Shown: one piece after another, positions 1 to 10,999 of the stretch
Numbering within the stretch: the stretch's first letter is position 1
How the letters are laid out: every line of letters begins with the position of its first letter
NCBI GenBank assembly: GCA_922989275.2
Contig: OV277861.1
Span: forward strand, 98,246,993-98,310,992
Direction: 5' to 3'
Source: Gari tellinella
Lineage: Eukaryota; Mollusca; Bivalvia; Cardiida; Psammobiidae
Length of the DNA stretch: 64,000 nucleotides
Position numbers and translations under genes: made by a program
The notes under the pieces: model-generated
Told to the model about the DNA's origin: nothing
The model's database searches: none
Seen by the model: the letters and a program-made list of their open reading frames with translations, nothing else

Positions 1-790
1 ATGTTCATTAATTAGCATCGACAACAAAAACTGTAAGACTCGTCATCTAAATAGACTCTTTATTGAATTCCAAACAAACAAAGTAACATTCATTGTACTA
101 AAACAGATATCATATTAACTTATGCAAGACATTTCATTTAGGAAAAAAATGCAAAAACGATTCCTAATTGAACAATTTTATAAATTTCTAATACATATAG
201 AAAACATAGAATGAAGTTATAGCATTGGCGAAAGAAGCAGCATAAGGGCAAATGTGAAAAATTACAGTTGGACGAATCGATGACAAACCCAACGAGTTAA
301 ACCAGTAAAACCTGTGCATTACAATTACTAAAAGGAAGGCAAATTAATCGTATGAAAGACAAATGACAGTTGAAAGCAATGTGAAGGTAAAGCAAAAAGA
401 TCTTAAAGGAGCTTCATGTTTTACTTTCTCCTTGCTTTAAGCAGCCATATATCTTAAACACAAACTACTTAACTTAATTTTGTGGTCCGTATAAAAATAT
501 TGACCTGTACTTTTCTTCATCATACTAATATTTCTCTCCTTTCTGTTACTTTTCTTTGCTGTGTATAAACTCTGTATAAAGTTTATTTCGTGCTGTACCT
601 AAACAGACAATGAATATAAATGAGTAAGTCCTAACGAACAAGACATATTCATTGCAATGAGAGCAGTGTCCATGTTTTTATCTGCATGTATACATTTATG
701 TATATCGAGGAAAACCATTAAATATAAAAGAAAAGAATACAACCGAGTATAGATTACTCGGCTCGTTTCAGTCGAACAAATCCGTATTTT
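1..790. other. AT-rich flank, no gene seen
   Basis: No coding potential is recognisable. Positions 374-444 hold a decayed hairpin of the A/B kind (AAAGCAATGTGAAGG, later TCCTTGCTTTAAGC), the only structure noticed. Confidence 0.5.
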
Positions 791-1050
791 AACCCATTAC
801 CCCATAACACGCCTTTTAACACCTTAAGTTTATTTTTCACACGAAGAAGACAGTTCTAACTAATACAAGAATATGTACCATAATAATTAGTTTGTATAAA
901 AGATGTAGAAATAGAAAGAGATGGCACCTTAAAGCAAATTGAAAGTAAAGCAAAATGCGCCTTCATGCGCACTCTGCTGCTTTACTTTCAACCTGCTTTA
1001 AGTGGTCACCTGTGTTCAAAACTAGAAACATGTTATGGGGTAATGGGTAA
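791..1050. mobile_element. A-type TTAA hairpin element
   Basis: The left end reads AACCCATTACCCCATAAC and the right end TATGGGGTAATGGGTAA, forming terminal inverted repeats. The internal hairpin (about 928-1003) has arms GAAAGTAAAGCA and TGCTTTACTTTC around a GCGC-rich loop. There is no ORF. TTAA-flanked CCC ends suggest a piggyBac-like non-autonomous element. Confidence 0.75.
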
Positions 1051-1120
1051 ATTAAAATAACAAAATAACGGGTATATAATTGACATTAAAGAGTTTTCAA
1101 AACCTTACAATTGAAAAAAA

Positions 1121-1133
1121 GGGGGGGGGGGGG
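1121..1133 (+). repeat. poly-G tract
   Basis: A run of about 13 G follows an A-rich stretch. It may form a G-quadruplex or be a length-variable simple repeat. Confidence 0.8.
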
Positions 1134-1325
1134 TGATATACATGAAAGAGATCGAGTTCTGTTAAATGTAAGACTTAATACCTACTATAGGAGCTGCTAC
1201 TTCTTATACGATTGCAATTTATATTTTTTTATTTAACTGGTTATGCTTACATTTACTGTAAGTATAAGAATGTAAAACCATTATATCTTCTCCTCCTTCC
1301 CGATTCTCTCCATCTCTCCCTCATA

Positions 1326-1327
<2 letters not shown>

Positions 1328-1356
<29 letters not shown>
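1328..1356 (+). repeat. (CT)n microsatellite
   Basis: An interrupted CT dinucleotide run. The following stretch 1357-1634 is not repetitive and shows no gene I can support. Confidence 0.85.
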
Positions 1357-1634
1357 GCCACACGTGCATCTTATCAGTCACACCTTTCGGTTATAAATTA
1401 AATCGAACGGTTGAATAGGTATTCCCTAAGTGTGACTCGTCCTTTACGGGACCCTTAATTAGCAGCTTAATTGGAAACCGACGTCTAGCTTCAGTAACAA
1501 GTCGTTTCGTTTCATTCATACAAGCGATGTCCGCATTTGGCAGATTTATTTGCCCTTCATGGCGCTTTGTTCTGCGCAACAGGCCCTACCGGAAGAGACG
1601 ATGGTGTGGTGTGTCTGTGCCCCGTAACTGGATA

Positions 1635-1832
1635 CAGTAAAACCTCTCTATCAATAAACTGTGTTAATTATCAGGTGTTTACGACAGGTGACTACTTAAA
1701 GCAAGGTGAAAGTAAAACAGAGAGCTCCTGTAGGAGCTTTCTGCTTTACTTTCAGCTAGCTTTAAGCTGTCGCCTGTCTTTTCTACAACTAATTATCCCT
1801 CGTTTAGTGGTCGTAATAGAGAGGTTTTACTG
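1635..1832. mobile_element. B-type pogo-like hairpin element
   Basis: It begins CAGTAAAACCTCTC directly after TA and ends GAGAGGTTTTACTG. The hairpin at about 1695-1766 has arms AGTAAAACAGAGAGCTCC and GGAGCTTTCTGCTTTACT. TTAA at 1664-1667 is the intact counterpart of the site where an A-type element has inserted in the copy at 13588. Confidence 0.8.
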
Positions 1833-1960
1833 CAATAAATATATGAACAGAAACAGAGAATTCGCAACTAATATAGCGTTTCTGTAGGGTAGCAAGCAGG
1901 CAAATTACATCATAAAGAATACAGTCATAAACACGTAACCCTCAACGGAATATGCATGTA

Positions 1961-2064
1961 CAGTAGAACTTCTATATTACGATCACAAAATTGTGTTACT
2001 GTCAGCAGTCTTGTTTATAGTGATTTGCCTTCTTTTTGTTGGTCGTTATAGAGAGGTTTTACAG
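1961..2064. mobile_element. short B-type element lacking the hairpin
   Basis: Flanked by TA, it begins CAGTAGAACTTCTATATTAC and ends GAGAGGTTTTACAG. The internal hairpin module is missing, so only the two ends remain. Confidence 0.65.
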
Positions 2065-2445
2065 TAAACTGTACTATGCGTGAGGAATCAGTTTGAATCC
2101 ATATCAATGGTCGTATCGATGTTTATTCCGTCAAATGTCTAAACTTTAACAGAGAGTTAAAGTCCCATTGTGTTTTCAGACCTTTTCTTAATGCCTGAAA
2201 TACATTAACGGTTAATAATAATGTTTGAACATACTTGTGGGCCAAACTGATCTATGAAATGATGAAGACGGACCTAAAATCACCAAAACGGGCAATTTAA
2301 AATCATAACAAACCGAAAATAGAACGTCTGACATAAACATTTCCACACGGCTTAGTATCACGTGATACAACCGAAATCAACTTCACTGGGTGCAACCGTA
2401 TCTACCTCCGCCCGTCCATCCATCAGTCAGTTAGACTATCACACT

Positions 2446-4370
2446 TTTTTGTCCGCTCTCTAACTCAACTATTTTTTAATCCGATCTTCCACAAACTTGC
2501 TGAAAATGTTCATTGATATAAAATCAAGGTTTAGTTTGATTACTACTAAAATCGCATAAGGTATTTTTAGAGTTATTGCCTGTTAATTAATAAAAAATGA
2601 CTGTTTCAGTCATTTTTTGCACTCATAAACAAACAGCTTTTATCGGATATTCACCAAACATGCTGAAAATATTTATTCATATAAAATTTAGGTCTAGTTT
2701 GATTATTACTAAAATCGCATTTGGCATATCTGAGTTTTTGCCCTTTATGTATTAAAAAATGACTGTTTTCAGCAAGTTTTGCTCTCTAACACAAATACGT
2801 TAATTGGATCTTCACCAAACTTGCTGAAAATGTTTATTGATATAAAATCAAGGTTTAGTTTGATTACTACTAAAATCGCATAAGGTATATCTAAGTTATT
2901 GCCTGTTTATTAATAAAAAATGACTGTTTCAGTCACTTTTGCACTCTAACACATACAGTTTTTATCGGATATTCACTAAACTTGCTGAAAATGTTTAATT
3001 ATATAAAATTTAGGTCTAGTTTGATTATTACAAAAATCGCATGTGGCATATCTGAGTTTTTGCCCTTTATGTATTAGAAATGACTGTTTTCAGCAAGTTT
3101 TACTCTCTAACACAAATAGTTTTTTTTTTTAATCTTCACCAAACTTGCTGAACGTTTTCATTAATACAATGTATAAAATCAAGGTTAAGTTTGAATCCTA
3201 CTAAAATCGCATAAGGCATGTTGGAGTAATAGCCCTTTAATTATTTAAAAAAAATGGCTGTTTCAACCTTTTTTGCTCTCTAACACAAAGAGTTTTCATC
3301 GGATCGTCACCAAACTTGCTGAAATTCTTTATTTATATTAAATCTAGGTCCAGTGTGATTATTACTAAATTCCCATTGGGATTATCTTAGTTATTGCCCT
3401 TTATGTATTAAAAAGGACTGTTTCACCATGTTTGCTCTCTAACACAAATACTTTTTTTTATTGATTTTCACCAAACTTGCTGAAAATGTTTATTTATATA
3501 AAATCAAGGTTTGGTTCGAATACTACTAAAATCGCAAAAGGCATGTCTGAGTTTTTGCCCTTTAAGTATTAAAAATTAATATTTCAGCATTTTTTTGCTT
3601 TCTAACACATACAGTTTTTATCAGATATTCACCAAACTTGTTGAAAATGTTTATTAATATTAAATCTAGGTCAATCATCTTAACTACCAAAATCGCTGAA
3701 GGCATATTGGAGTGAGTTATTGCCCTTGAATGACTAAAAAATGACTACTTCAGGCTTGTCAGCTTTCTGACTCAAACAGTTTTAATTGGATCTTCACCAA
3801 ATTTGCTGAAAATAATATTTGTATAAAATCTTGGTCCAGTTCTATAAATACCCAAATCGCCGAAGGCATGTTGGTGTTATGGTTCTTTAATTTTTAAAAT
3901 TTTGCTATTTTATCCTTATGTTTGCCCTGTCCACTCTGTAAAAGGACCAGTTTTTATTCTAGTTTTAGCCAAATATTTGGTCAATGGTTGCATATGCTTC
4001 ATCTTAGCCGTGTTGGTAATAAGTTAAGTAATAAATGACCACTCCATTTCTCCTTTACCTCTTGAAGGATTTTAATTCAACTGTATTCGATTTTTTTCCT
4101 TGACCTAGATTTAATACCAATACATGTTGTCAGCAAGTTTGGTGAAGATCCAATAAAAAGTGTTTGTGTTAGAGAGCAGAAAATGCTGAAACAGTCATTT
4201 TTTAATTATTCAAGGGCAATAACTCAGACATGCCTTATGCGATTTTGCTAGTTATTGAACATGACCTGGATTCTATACTAATAAACATTTGTAGCAAGTT
4301 TGGTGAAGATCCAAAAAGAAGTGTTTGAGTTAGAGAGCGGACAAGGCTGAAACAGTCATTTTCAGCAAGC
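2446..4370. repeat. K tandem array, ~165-bp unit, with inverted terminal units
   Basis: About nine direct copies start near 2451, 2619, 2780, 2941, 3103, 3274, 3431, 3598 and 3763. Each carries TTCACCAAACTTGCTGAAAA, then AAAATCGCATAAGGC and a TGACTGTTTCAGC-like end. From about 4090 the unit recurs reversed (GCAAGTTTGGTGAAGATCC). The array is bounded by TTGTCCGCTCTCTAACTCAA at 2449-2468 and its reverse complement at 4325-4344, so the whole block has inverted ends. Copies are diverged and no long ORF exists. Confidence 0.85.
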
Positions 4371-4493
4371 TCAAGGTATAGATTCTCCGTAGTTTTTTTA
4401 ATCGTTTACCCACCGTGAATAATATGTACACGTTGTAACTGGATCTCATAGTGTTTAACCCTGTACCTACTCGTCGTAACTTTACGGAGTTTA

Positions 4494-4559
4494 CAAACTA
4501 TTTGAATCTAAAAAGACGCCGCGTTACGCGGCGTCTCATCTGGATCCAAACTGTTTGAC
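4494..4559. mobile_element. C-core hairpin
   Basis: An imperfect palindrome with the loop-side arms GACGCCGCGTTACGCGGCGTC and outer arms related to CAAACAGTTTGGATCC. The ends of a surrounding element could not be placed. Confidence 0.65.
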
Positions 4560-4731
4560 ACTCGTCTTAAGGTTTGTTTAATTAAAACAATGCATAAATC
4601 TAGACTGAACACATTTTGCAGACGACAGTGTCAAAGCAGACGTCTGTGCAGCAGACTAAGGGTTAACAGGGTCATTTTCAGTGTTCCAGCTATACATGTA
4701 AGCGGGAGTAATCTGAACTAATCTAACATTT

Positions 4732-4895
4732 TCTCACTCATTTCAGCACCGAATGCTATGGTGTTACTACTGATTAAACCGTCTCTTCGAGACAATTTTA
4801 ATGAGTATGACACCATTGGGTTTAAAAGCAGAAATAAAGATTTTAGTTTTCGAAATACTTACGTTATCTGGAGCCCTGTATTTACAGAGTTGTCC
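4732..4895. repeat. G-type palindromic repeat, copy 1
   Basis: It holds CTATGGTGTTACTACT, a GTCTC/GAGAC centre and GAGTATGACACCAT, then continues into TTTAAAAGCAGAAATAAAG. The homology with the copy at 42942 extends well outside the palindrome, so this is a dispersed repeat. Confidence 0.7.
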
Positions 4896-5110
4896 TTCTT
4901 TCCATTCACAAGGGAGGCTTTTTAATTTGTGCAGCACAAAAATATTATAAATAAAATTTAAAAAGCGAATTTCTTCGATAAAGCCGGTTTTTGTGAAAGA
5001 ATCACGTCCCACGTAGTTCAAATGGGACCCCAAACAACCGTTTTATGCAGGTTTCTCAAAAACACAATGCGGCTTTAAATGTACTATAATTATATTGTAA
5101 GCGGCTATCC

Positions 5111-5366
5111 TAACGTATTACCTAATACCCTGTAAACGTCCTAGTTTTGAAGACATGTGACCACTTAAAGCAGTTGAAAGGTAAGCAGAATGCGTCCTAA
5201 GGCACATTCTGCTTTACGTTCAATCTGCTGTAAGCTATCATCTTCTTGGATACAGATAATATTTCTTACAGAACATATTCATAACTGTAAAAAGTGGAAC
5301 TATTTTCTTCAGTGGTGGACTAAATTGAATGCGTTAAAATGAGTATCTGTGGAGTAGTGGGTTAAA
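5111..5366. mobile_element. A-type TTAA element (reverse orientation)
   Basis: It begins TAACGTATTACCTAATACCC and ends GGAGTAGTGGGTTAA. The hairpin at 5164-5235 reads CTTAAAGCAGTTGAAAGG and returns through TCAATCTGCTGTAAG. The right half carries the TTCATAACTGTAAAAAGTGG tail typical of the family. Confidence 0.75.
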
Positions 5367-5473
5367 GCACACACCAATGATGCAGGGAAAGGTTCAGTTT
5401 CAGTTTTATCTATTTCTCTCTCAAAGGGTATATGATATGTGCATGTGGCTTGGTCAGGTGTTAAAATCGCACA

Positions 5474-5674
5474 CAGTAAACCCGCTCTATAACGGCTCAT
5501 TATATGAATTATATTGAATGACAAGTAACAACTTAAAGCAGGACGAAAGTAAAACAGAAAGCTCCTTTAGGAGCTTTCTGTTTTACTTGCATCTTGCTTA
5601 AAGCAGTGATGAACCATAAACATAAAATGCCGGTAATTAAAACAATGAAGAGGTCGTGATGGAGGGTTTTACTG
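5474..5674. mobile_element. B-type pogo-like element
   Basis: It starts CAGTAAACCCGCTCTATAAC and ends GGAGGGTTTTACTG before TA. The hairpin at about 5530-5600 has arms AAAACAGAAAGCTCC and GGAGCTTTCTGTTTT, perfectly paired. Confidence 0.75.
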
Positions 5675-5978
5675 TATTAAAAATATTAATTGCACGCCTG
5701 GGTGTCGCGATAAAAAGGGCACGTGCCGATGATTAATTGTACCCGGGTTGTGACGGGTGCGCTGTAATTAGCATTGATTTCAGGACAGGCTTGTAGGAAA
5801 TTTAAACCCCTTACAGTACCCGTACATTAAACTGACTACCAAATTTACAAATAATTTGATTGTGATTCAATTTCCATTTGGCTTATTTTTCAAATTTACT
5901 ATTTTTCGGGTTGCATCTTGTATAATGTATAGGAGATAAACGTAAACGGTCTAATTTAAAAAAAAATATAGACGGTGG

Positions 5979-6112
5979 TTAACCCTTTATTCCAAGGCAT
6001 TTTTTCTATAGTTTTGAAGACGGTTATCCACTAAAGCAGGTTGAAAGTAAAGTAGAATGCAACTTAAGGCGTATTCTGTTTTAGTTTCAGCCATCTTTAA
6101 CAATGACGCTTG
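5979..6112. mobile_element. A-type fragment
   Basis: It begins TTAACCCTTTATTCCAAGGC and contains the AAAGCAGGTTGAAAGTAAAG hairpin. The right end is lost where the neighbouring C-type fragment starts. Confidence 0.65.
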
Positions 6113-6125
6113 AAATCGTGTTAGC

Positions 6126-6310
6126 AAACAGTTTGGATCCTGATCAGACGCCGCGTAACTGTTTGATACTCGTAACGATATGTTCTAAGTTATATTACAC
6201 TGAATTTTAATTTGAAACAATCTAGCGAACAACAAAATTGAAGCAGCCGACAATGAAACGGTGAAGGGGTGAAAAACTCACGAAAAATTTGGCATATAGA
6301 AAGGGTTAAG
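6126..6310. mobile_element. C-type element with one hairpin arm deleted
   Basis: The left arm CAAACAGTTTGGATCCTGAT and GACGCCGCGTAAC are present, but the return arm jumps directly to CTGTTTGATACTCG. The right end GGCATATAGAAAGGGTTAA matches the C-type terminus. Confidence 0.6.
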
Positions 6311-6564
6311 CTACCGTCTGCTAGAATAGACTAAATTTGAAACTGGAATTGTCCATTTGAAGTCTCAGGGATCAAACCGTTAAGGCAGATGAGATTACTA
6401 AAATTAATTTCTACATTTGATATCGGTCATTAATGAGATGATTCTGTTCTATCTGCCCACGTAGTGGAGAGTATATGTCTCAATAAGTCCATCTTCTAAA
6501 AAATAGTGATTTATTTGAAATGTGTAAAACAATATGGAATCACATTAGACATTAATCCTTCCAT

Positions 6565-6800
6565 GATCAAATTATTCGGGAGATATTTACCCCTTCATCG
6601 ATTTATTGTCGTCTGATTCAGTATTCATTGTCTGCGAGACACGTTTTAAAGTGAGATTTAAGGTTGTATTATTAAATAAATATCGATAAGAGTGGGAAAC
6701 AGTTTGGCTCCTGATCAGACGCCGCGTTTAGCGGCGTCTGATCAGGATCCAAACTTTTTGCAAAGGCGCTTTAGGCGTCAATTGAGAATGTAAGGGTTAA
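6565..6800. mobile_element. C-type TTAA hairpin element
   Basis: The hairpin at 6697-6762 pairs AAACAGTTTGG and CTGATCAGACGCCGC with their complements. The left flank TTACCCCTTCATCGATTTAT and the right end TGTAAGGGTTAA are those of the C family. Confidence 0.75.
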
Positions 6801-7431
6801 AAAAATATTTGATATGTCGTCGTTTTTAAAATTATATAACAAATATATAAACAGAAAAAACACCTATGTGGGATTTTTTTTATATTGCTACATATATAGC
6901 ATAAATCGGTATTTAGGGAGTCCGACTTTCTTTTTTGAGTGACCGTTGTAGATATGTTTTTCTGTAGTTATCCCTTCACTGAAACCAAAACTGCTGAATT
7001 TGATTAAACGCCTATTTTTACACACATTACAACCGAAGTACACAGGGTGTCTAAATATTTAAAGAATACTGAAAATAATATTTTATTCACACATTTCCTT
7101 AAACCACGAGTCAAAATTTCTGAAGCATATAATAAAGTAATTATAGTGGTCTGAGATTTTTCTTAAAAACATCCACTGATTCAGAATGTCTCACATGTGA
7201 TGGTGGATTGTCCAATAATTTCGGTCCTACAGTTTTAAAAGCTCTGTCGGCAAAGGTTTTGCGTCTTTAAAATTGTAGCAACAGGTTACAGAATCTGAAT
7301 ATCATAATCTACGTCTTGTTATACCCGCTCTGTCAATAGTTCAGTTAAATCAGCTGGAACTTGACCAACTGGACAGTTACAATGAAAACATCTCATTTAA
7401 CATCTTAAATTCAATTCTGGCCATAACTTAT
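6801..7431. other. non-repetitive flank
   Basis: AT-rich sequence without recognised ORF, repeat or RNA gene. Confidence 0.4.
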
Positions 7432-7672
7432 TCACCCCTGAAACTTTTAGTGGACAATTCGAAAATAAGTCTAGTCCATGTTTGACTACTTGGGTTTGGT
7501 TTTAACGATATATTTCAAAATGACAAACTTTGTAGACCCTGATCAGAGAGCTCCTGAAGGAGCCCTCTGATCAGGGTCTACATTGTTTGCATGGGACAAG
7601 TGTAATATTTATAGGTACACTGTTTGTAAATGACGAGTAAACTCGTCGTTAGGGGTGATTGTGTTAATGGGG
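7432..7672. mobile_element. H-type hairpin element
   Basis: The palindrome at about 7523-7590 pairs TAGACCCTGATCAGAG with CTCTGATCAGGGTCTA. Downstream lies the family tail GGTACACTGTTTGTAAATGA with GACGAGTAAACTCGTC. The inner arm CCTGATCAGA is shared with the C-type hairpin. Confidence 0.65.
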
Positions 7673-7822
7673 AGCCAATGCAGTTGGTACAAAGCTTGTC
7701 TTGAATTAGATTAGAAGTATCATATTTGCTTAGTTTCAAAACAAGCTTGGCGTACACTCATATTTTGTATTCTTTGCATTCTTTTGCAAATCACACCGAG
7801 AGATTCGATATAAGATTGCAAA

Positions 7823-8035
7823 TACAATCACTTCCATGACGTCATGTATTTTAATCAATTGCCGTCTGCTTTTATTTCTAAAATTTAAATTTTATGTAAA
7901 TTGACTTATGTAATCTCGTAATGAGCGTCAAACAGTTTGGATCCTGATCAGACGCCGCATTACGCGGCGTCTTATCAGGATCCAAACTGTTTGCAAATAA
8001 TCATTATGGTACTCGGGTGAGGCATGGAATGTTTT
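7823..8035. mobile_element. C-type (alpha) hairpin element
   Basis: The left part carries CTTCCATGACGTCAT and GCCGTCTGCTTTTATTTC. The hairpin at 7928-7994 runs TCAAACAGTTTGGATCC to GGATCCAAACTGTTTGC. The right end CTCGGGTGAGGCATGGAATG is a decayed form of the GGCAGTGAAGGGGTTAA end. Confidence 0.75.
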
Positions 8036-8211
8036 TAAATTAAATTTGAATCAGAAAGCGCGGCGTGGCTGTGGACTAATAACCGCCCGATGCTCATATT
8101 TTCAAATTGTTAGCACCGTCGGGTATTCAACAATTGATTTTGCGTGTGTTAGTCATACCATACCCGTAGTTTAAACCTTCTACACGCAACAGGCGAATTT
8201 GGGATCACTTT

Positions 8212-8470
8212 CAGGACTGTCATTAATACGAAGTTTTCCGAAATCTTCGGATTTTTATCCTAGCAGATGGTAGCTAAAAGCAGGCTGAAAGTAAAGCAGA
8301 ATGCGCCTTAAGGCGCATTCTGCTTTACTTTCAACCTGCTTTATGTGGTCACGTGTCTTCAAAGCTAGAAACAGACAATGGGGTAAAGGCTATAGATTCG
8401 TAAAACCCCGTTTGAAAAATTAAAAAAAATGAAATCTTAGGATTTTTATTATCAACTTATGGAAGCCCTG
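8212..8470. mobile_element. L-type hAT-like element carrying the A hairpin
   Basis: It begins CAGGACTGTCAT and ends ATGGAAGCCCTG. It is flanked by a perfect 6-bp direct repeat CACTTT (8206-8211 and 8471-8476), a target-site duplication. Inside, the hairpin at 8273-8344 is the A-type one (GCAGGCTGAAAGTAAAGC). Outer parts match the L copies at 14430 and 20022. Confidence 0.75.
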
Positions 8471-8690
8471 CACTTTTGGAATATCAAAGCGATCTGGATA
8501 TATACTCATTTCTTTATGTCTTAGGATATTTAGCATTAAAATGTAACTTTAAAACAATAGTACAGACAACGGTTTTGAAGCAAATGATATGTTGGCGGTG
8601 AAAAGTTCAAAGCAGACGATAAAATTGGGTGTTGAAAGGGTTAAAGGGTTACACAACAATGTAATACTGATCAATGTATAAATTATAATA

Positions 8691-8935
8691 CATTGTAGAA
8701 TGTGTTATTCTTTCCCAATAAACGCGTTTACGCTCGAACTATTATTTCCAATGCAAACAGTTTGGAGCCAGATCAGACGCCGGGTAACCGGCGTCTGATC
8801 AGGCTCCAAACTGTTTGCCACCAAGATAAAAATGAATTATTAGAATTGTCCAAAAATTGTTATTTTCTACGTTTTAGTGCTTTGCGTTTGCGTACGTTTG
8901 CGTTTAAACGGGAAAGAATAACGTTTTCTCCACTG
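8691..8935. mobile_element. D-type TA element carrying the C hairpin
   Basis: Flanked by TA on both sides. The left end CATTGTAGAATGTGTTATTC is diverged; the right end is GGGAAAGAATAACG then TTTTCTCCACTG. The internal palindrome uses CAAACAGTTTGGAGCC and GACGCCGGGTAACCGGCGTC. Confidence 0.85.
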
Positions 8936-8970
8936 TATAACAACATGGTGCATAACGAGCTATTTGGACG

Positions 8971-9220
8971 TTAACCAATTACTCCATATTCGATTTATTA
9001 ATACCCTCAAGAAAATAGTTCCAAGTTCATACAGTCAAAAATAATTATGTATGCTACAAGTTAGAAATATCTTCTATATCCTAGCAGATGGCAGCTTAAA
9101 GCAGGCTAAAAGTAAAGCAGAATGCGCCTTATGGCGCATTTTAATTTGTTGTCAACTAACTTTATGGTGGTCACCCACATGTCTTCAGGACTAGAAATAA
9201 GTTATGGAGTAAAGGGTAAA
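8971..9220. mobile_element. A-type TTAA element
   Basis: It starts TTAACCAATTACTCCATATT and ends TATGGAGTAAAGGGTAAA. The left arm of the hairpin is intact (GCAGGCTAAAAGTAAAGC) but the right arm has decayed. Confidence 0.75.
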
Positions 9221-9305
9221 AAATATCCGTTCAAAGTATCGTCTATATAAACTCTGGGTTACTAAGTAATACTAACAGTGTGAATGTTCATCAAACCCAG
9301 GTTTT

Positions 9306-9425
9306 CAACTACTCCATATTCTGTTTCTAGTTCTGAAGACAAGTGGCCACTTAAAGCAGGTTGAACGTAAAGCAATATGCACCTAAATTCGCATTCTACT
9401 TTACTTTCAGCCTTTTCTAAGCATG
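9306..9425. mobile_element. A-type fragment
   Basis: One end (ACTACTCCATATTCTGTTTC) plus the hairpin AAAGCAGGTTGAACGTAAAG; the far end is missing. Confidence 0.55.
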
Positions 9426-9638
9426 CATGTATCCCTTGTCCGACATTTAGAAGCCATTTGTCCTTTGTATTTCATTTTAAAACGTTTAATGCGCCCATGC
9501 ATACCATGATAGTGGAGAGCCATTCGTTGTCGTCGTTTGATTGTAATTGTAATGAAAATCGTGGAAGGTACGTAAAAATCGAAACAAACTTCGATGATAA
9601 TTGAAAGCAGGGAGAAATATAGACAGAAACAGGGGCAG

Positions 9639-9654
9639 TATATATATATATATG
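9639..9654. repeat. (TA)n microsatellite
   Basis: A short run of TA repeats. The surrounding 9426-9817 shows no supported gene. Confidence 0.8.
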
Positions 9655-9817
9655 AGGATATATATCAAACAGTATAGACAGAAAGAATTTCTAAAACAAG
9701 CAATTGAAAGAAAAACAAAAAAGGTAATTGATATATGGACATTACATTGAAGCAGAAATAACTTTTATCAAATAAGATAAAAATATATAAATGAGAAACC
9801 GGAAACACAACATTATA

Positions 9818-10050
9818 TTTACCCAATAACTTTGTTTCAGTCTAATTTGGAAAACGGACTACCACGTAAAGCAGGTTGAAAGTAAAGCAGAATGCGCCTC
9901 AATGCGCATTCTGCTTTACTTTCCACCTGCTTTAAGCAGCCAAATGTTAGAATGTAAAAAATAGTTCTTTAAATCACTATATATATTGGGACTATTTTCC
10001 TCAGTTGAGTAATGCATTATATGCGCTAAAAGGCGTTTCTATGTAAATGA
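9818..10050. mobile_element. A-type element, decayed ends
   Basis: The hairpin at 9864-9936 is well kept: GCAGGTTGAAAGTAAAGCAG pairs with the return arm around GCGCCTCAATGCGC. The end TTTACCCAATAAC is a weak match to the family terminus. Confidence 0.65.
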
Positions 10051-10851
10051 ACATTTTAGATATACACTTTTATATAATGAATGCCAATGAAAGAGCAGTT
10101 AAACCGCACAGCAGCATTTGAATATATCAGCCGACTCGTGTGTCTCTGCTTAACATAAAGTTTCTGCTATATTCTGTTGGCCTTCATCTCTCAACCCTAT
10201 GTTCATAGTTATGCCAATTGAAATTGTAAAACAAACACTTAAAATGAACCTGGCAAATATTTGTATTTGATCATGGAAAACGGGTGATGTCAGTGGACTT
10301 TATTAGTGGGAAACACTTGTTGCATCCTTTCCTACAAGTGCCGTATTTCAACGGATTTTCTCTGCCCGAGAGATATTTTATCGCAGTCATTCAGGCGCAG
10401 ACCGTGGAAACCGCTAATTTAATTGGGGTCCGTCAAAGGTAGGGTAAGTTTTGCTCCCTATTTTTCTTTTCGCTCTAATTTCCTTATCGCCTACGAAATA
10501 GCGCTCCAAACACATTTGTATACGAAGACTCAACAAAACAGTTATACAATTACTCTGCTATCGGAACTGTAAGGTGTTAGGCATTGTATAGGTAAAACTA
10601 GTGGGTATTCTATTGAACGGCTCATTATTGGAAAAATCTATTTGTTCCCCTTACTATAGCCCCGAGCGCGAATCAATAACAATAACAAAGCGACTGGATT
10701 TGAATGGCTAGGCGCTTGACTGCGCATGCGCACTGTGGGTATTTCTATCAAGGGCGCTTTATATGAAAATCATTTGTAAAACGTGAAATCCACTGATGAA
10801 GGGTTTAAAGGGTGAACGTTGCTTAACAGTTTGTTCGTACGTACGGACAGC
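10051..10851 (+). promoter_or_regulatory. ovo: repeat-poor region upstream of ovo exon 1, candidate promoter
   Basis: This 800-bp stretch lacks the hairpin elements that crowd both sides. TGCGCATGCGCA at 10721-10732 fits the NRF1 palindrome. ACAATAACAAAG near 10678-10689 resembles Sox sites, and TTTATATGAAAA near 10757 could act as a TATA-like box. The start codon at 10852 has A at -3. The transcription start is not known, and a 5' UTR intron cannot be excluded. Confidence 0.4.
10721..10732. promoter_or_regulatory. NRF1-like palindromic site
   Basis: TGCGCATGCGCA matches the consensus YGCGCAYGCGCR and lies about 120 bp before the ovo start codon, a usual distance for proximal promoters. Binding is inferred only. 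Confidence 0.45.
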
Positions 10852-10999
10852 ATGCCGAGAACATTTCTAGTGAAACGATGTGGTGAAGAAGGACAAATAA
10901 TTCGTAATGATTCAGAAAATACATATTTTGAAGAGGATCTAAACACTGACGCAGCTGAGTTGGTTTACAGTTGTCGAATGTTGGAACGTCATTCTGTAG
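10852..10999 (+). CDS. ovo: ovo/OVO-like zinc-finger factor, coding exon 1 (SNAG motif)
   Basis: This exon encodes residues 1-49 plus one base of codon 50. The protein opens MPRTFLVKR, the SNAG motif at the N terminus of OVO/OVOL (and GFI/SNAI) repressors, which in related proteins recruits LSD1/CoREST-type corepressors. An acidic stretch rich in Glu, Asp and Asn follows. No in-frame ATG lies just upstream, and the start has A at -3. The donor is G|GTAAGT at 10999/11000, leaving phase 1. This fits exon 2, whose first two bases TG complete a Val codon. The 33-kb gap is large, but motif, phase and order agree. An alternative first exon could exist, as in insects and mammals. Confidence 0.88.

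Noticed and set aside
791..1050. A-type elements as microRNA genes
   Set aside because: About 30 dispersed copies with transposon ends make a mobile element the simpler explanation, though small RNAs from them remain possible.
1121..1133. Poly-G tract as regulatory G-quadruplex
   Set aside because: A single homopolymer with no neighbouring gene; kept only as a simple repeat.
2446..4370. Tandem array as CRISPR
   Set aside because: Units are ~165 bp, diverged, without spacers, and the context is animal DNA.
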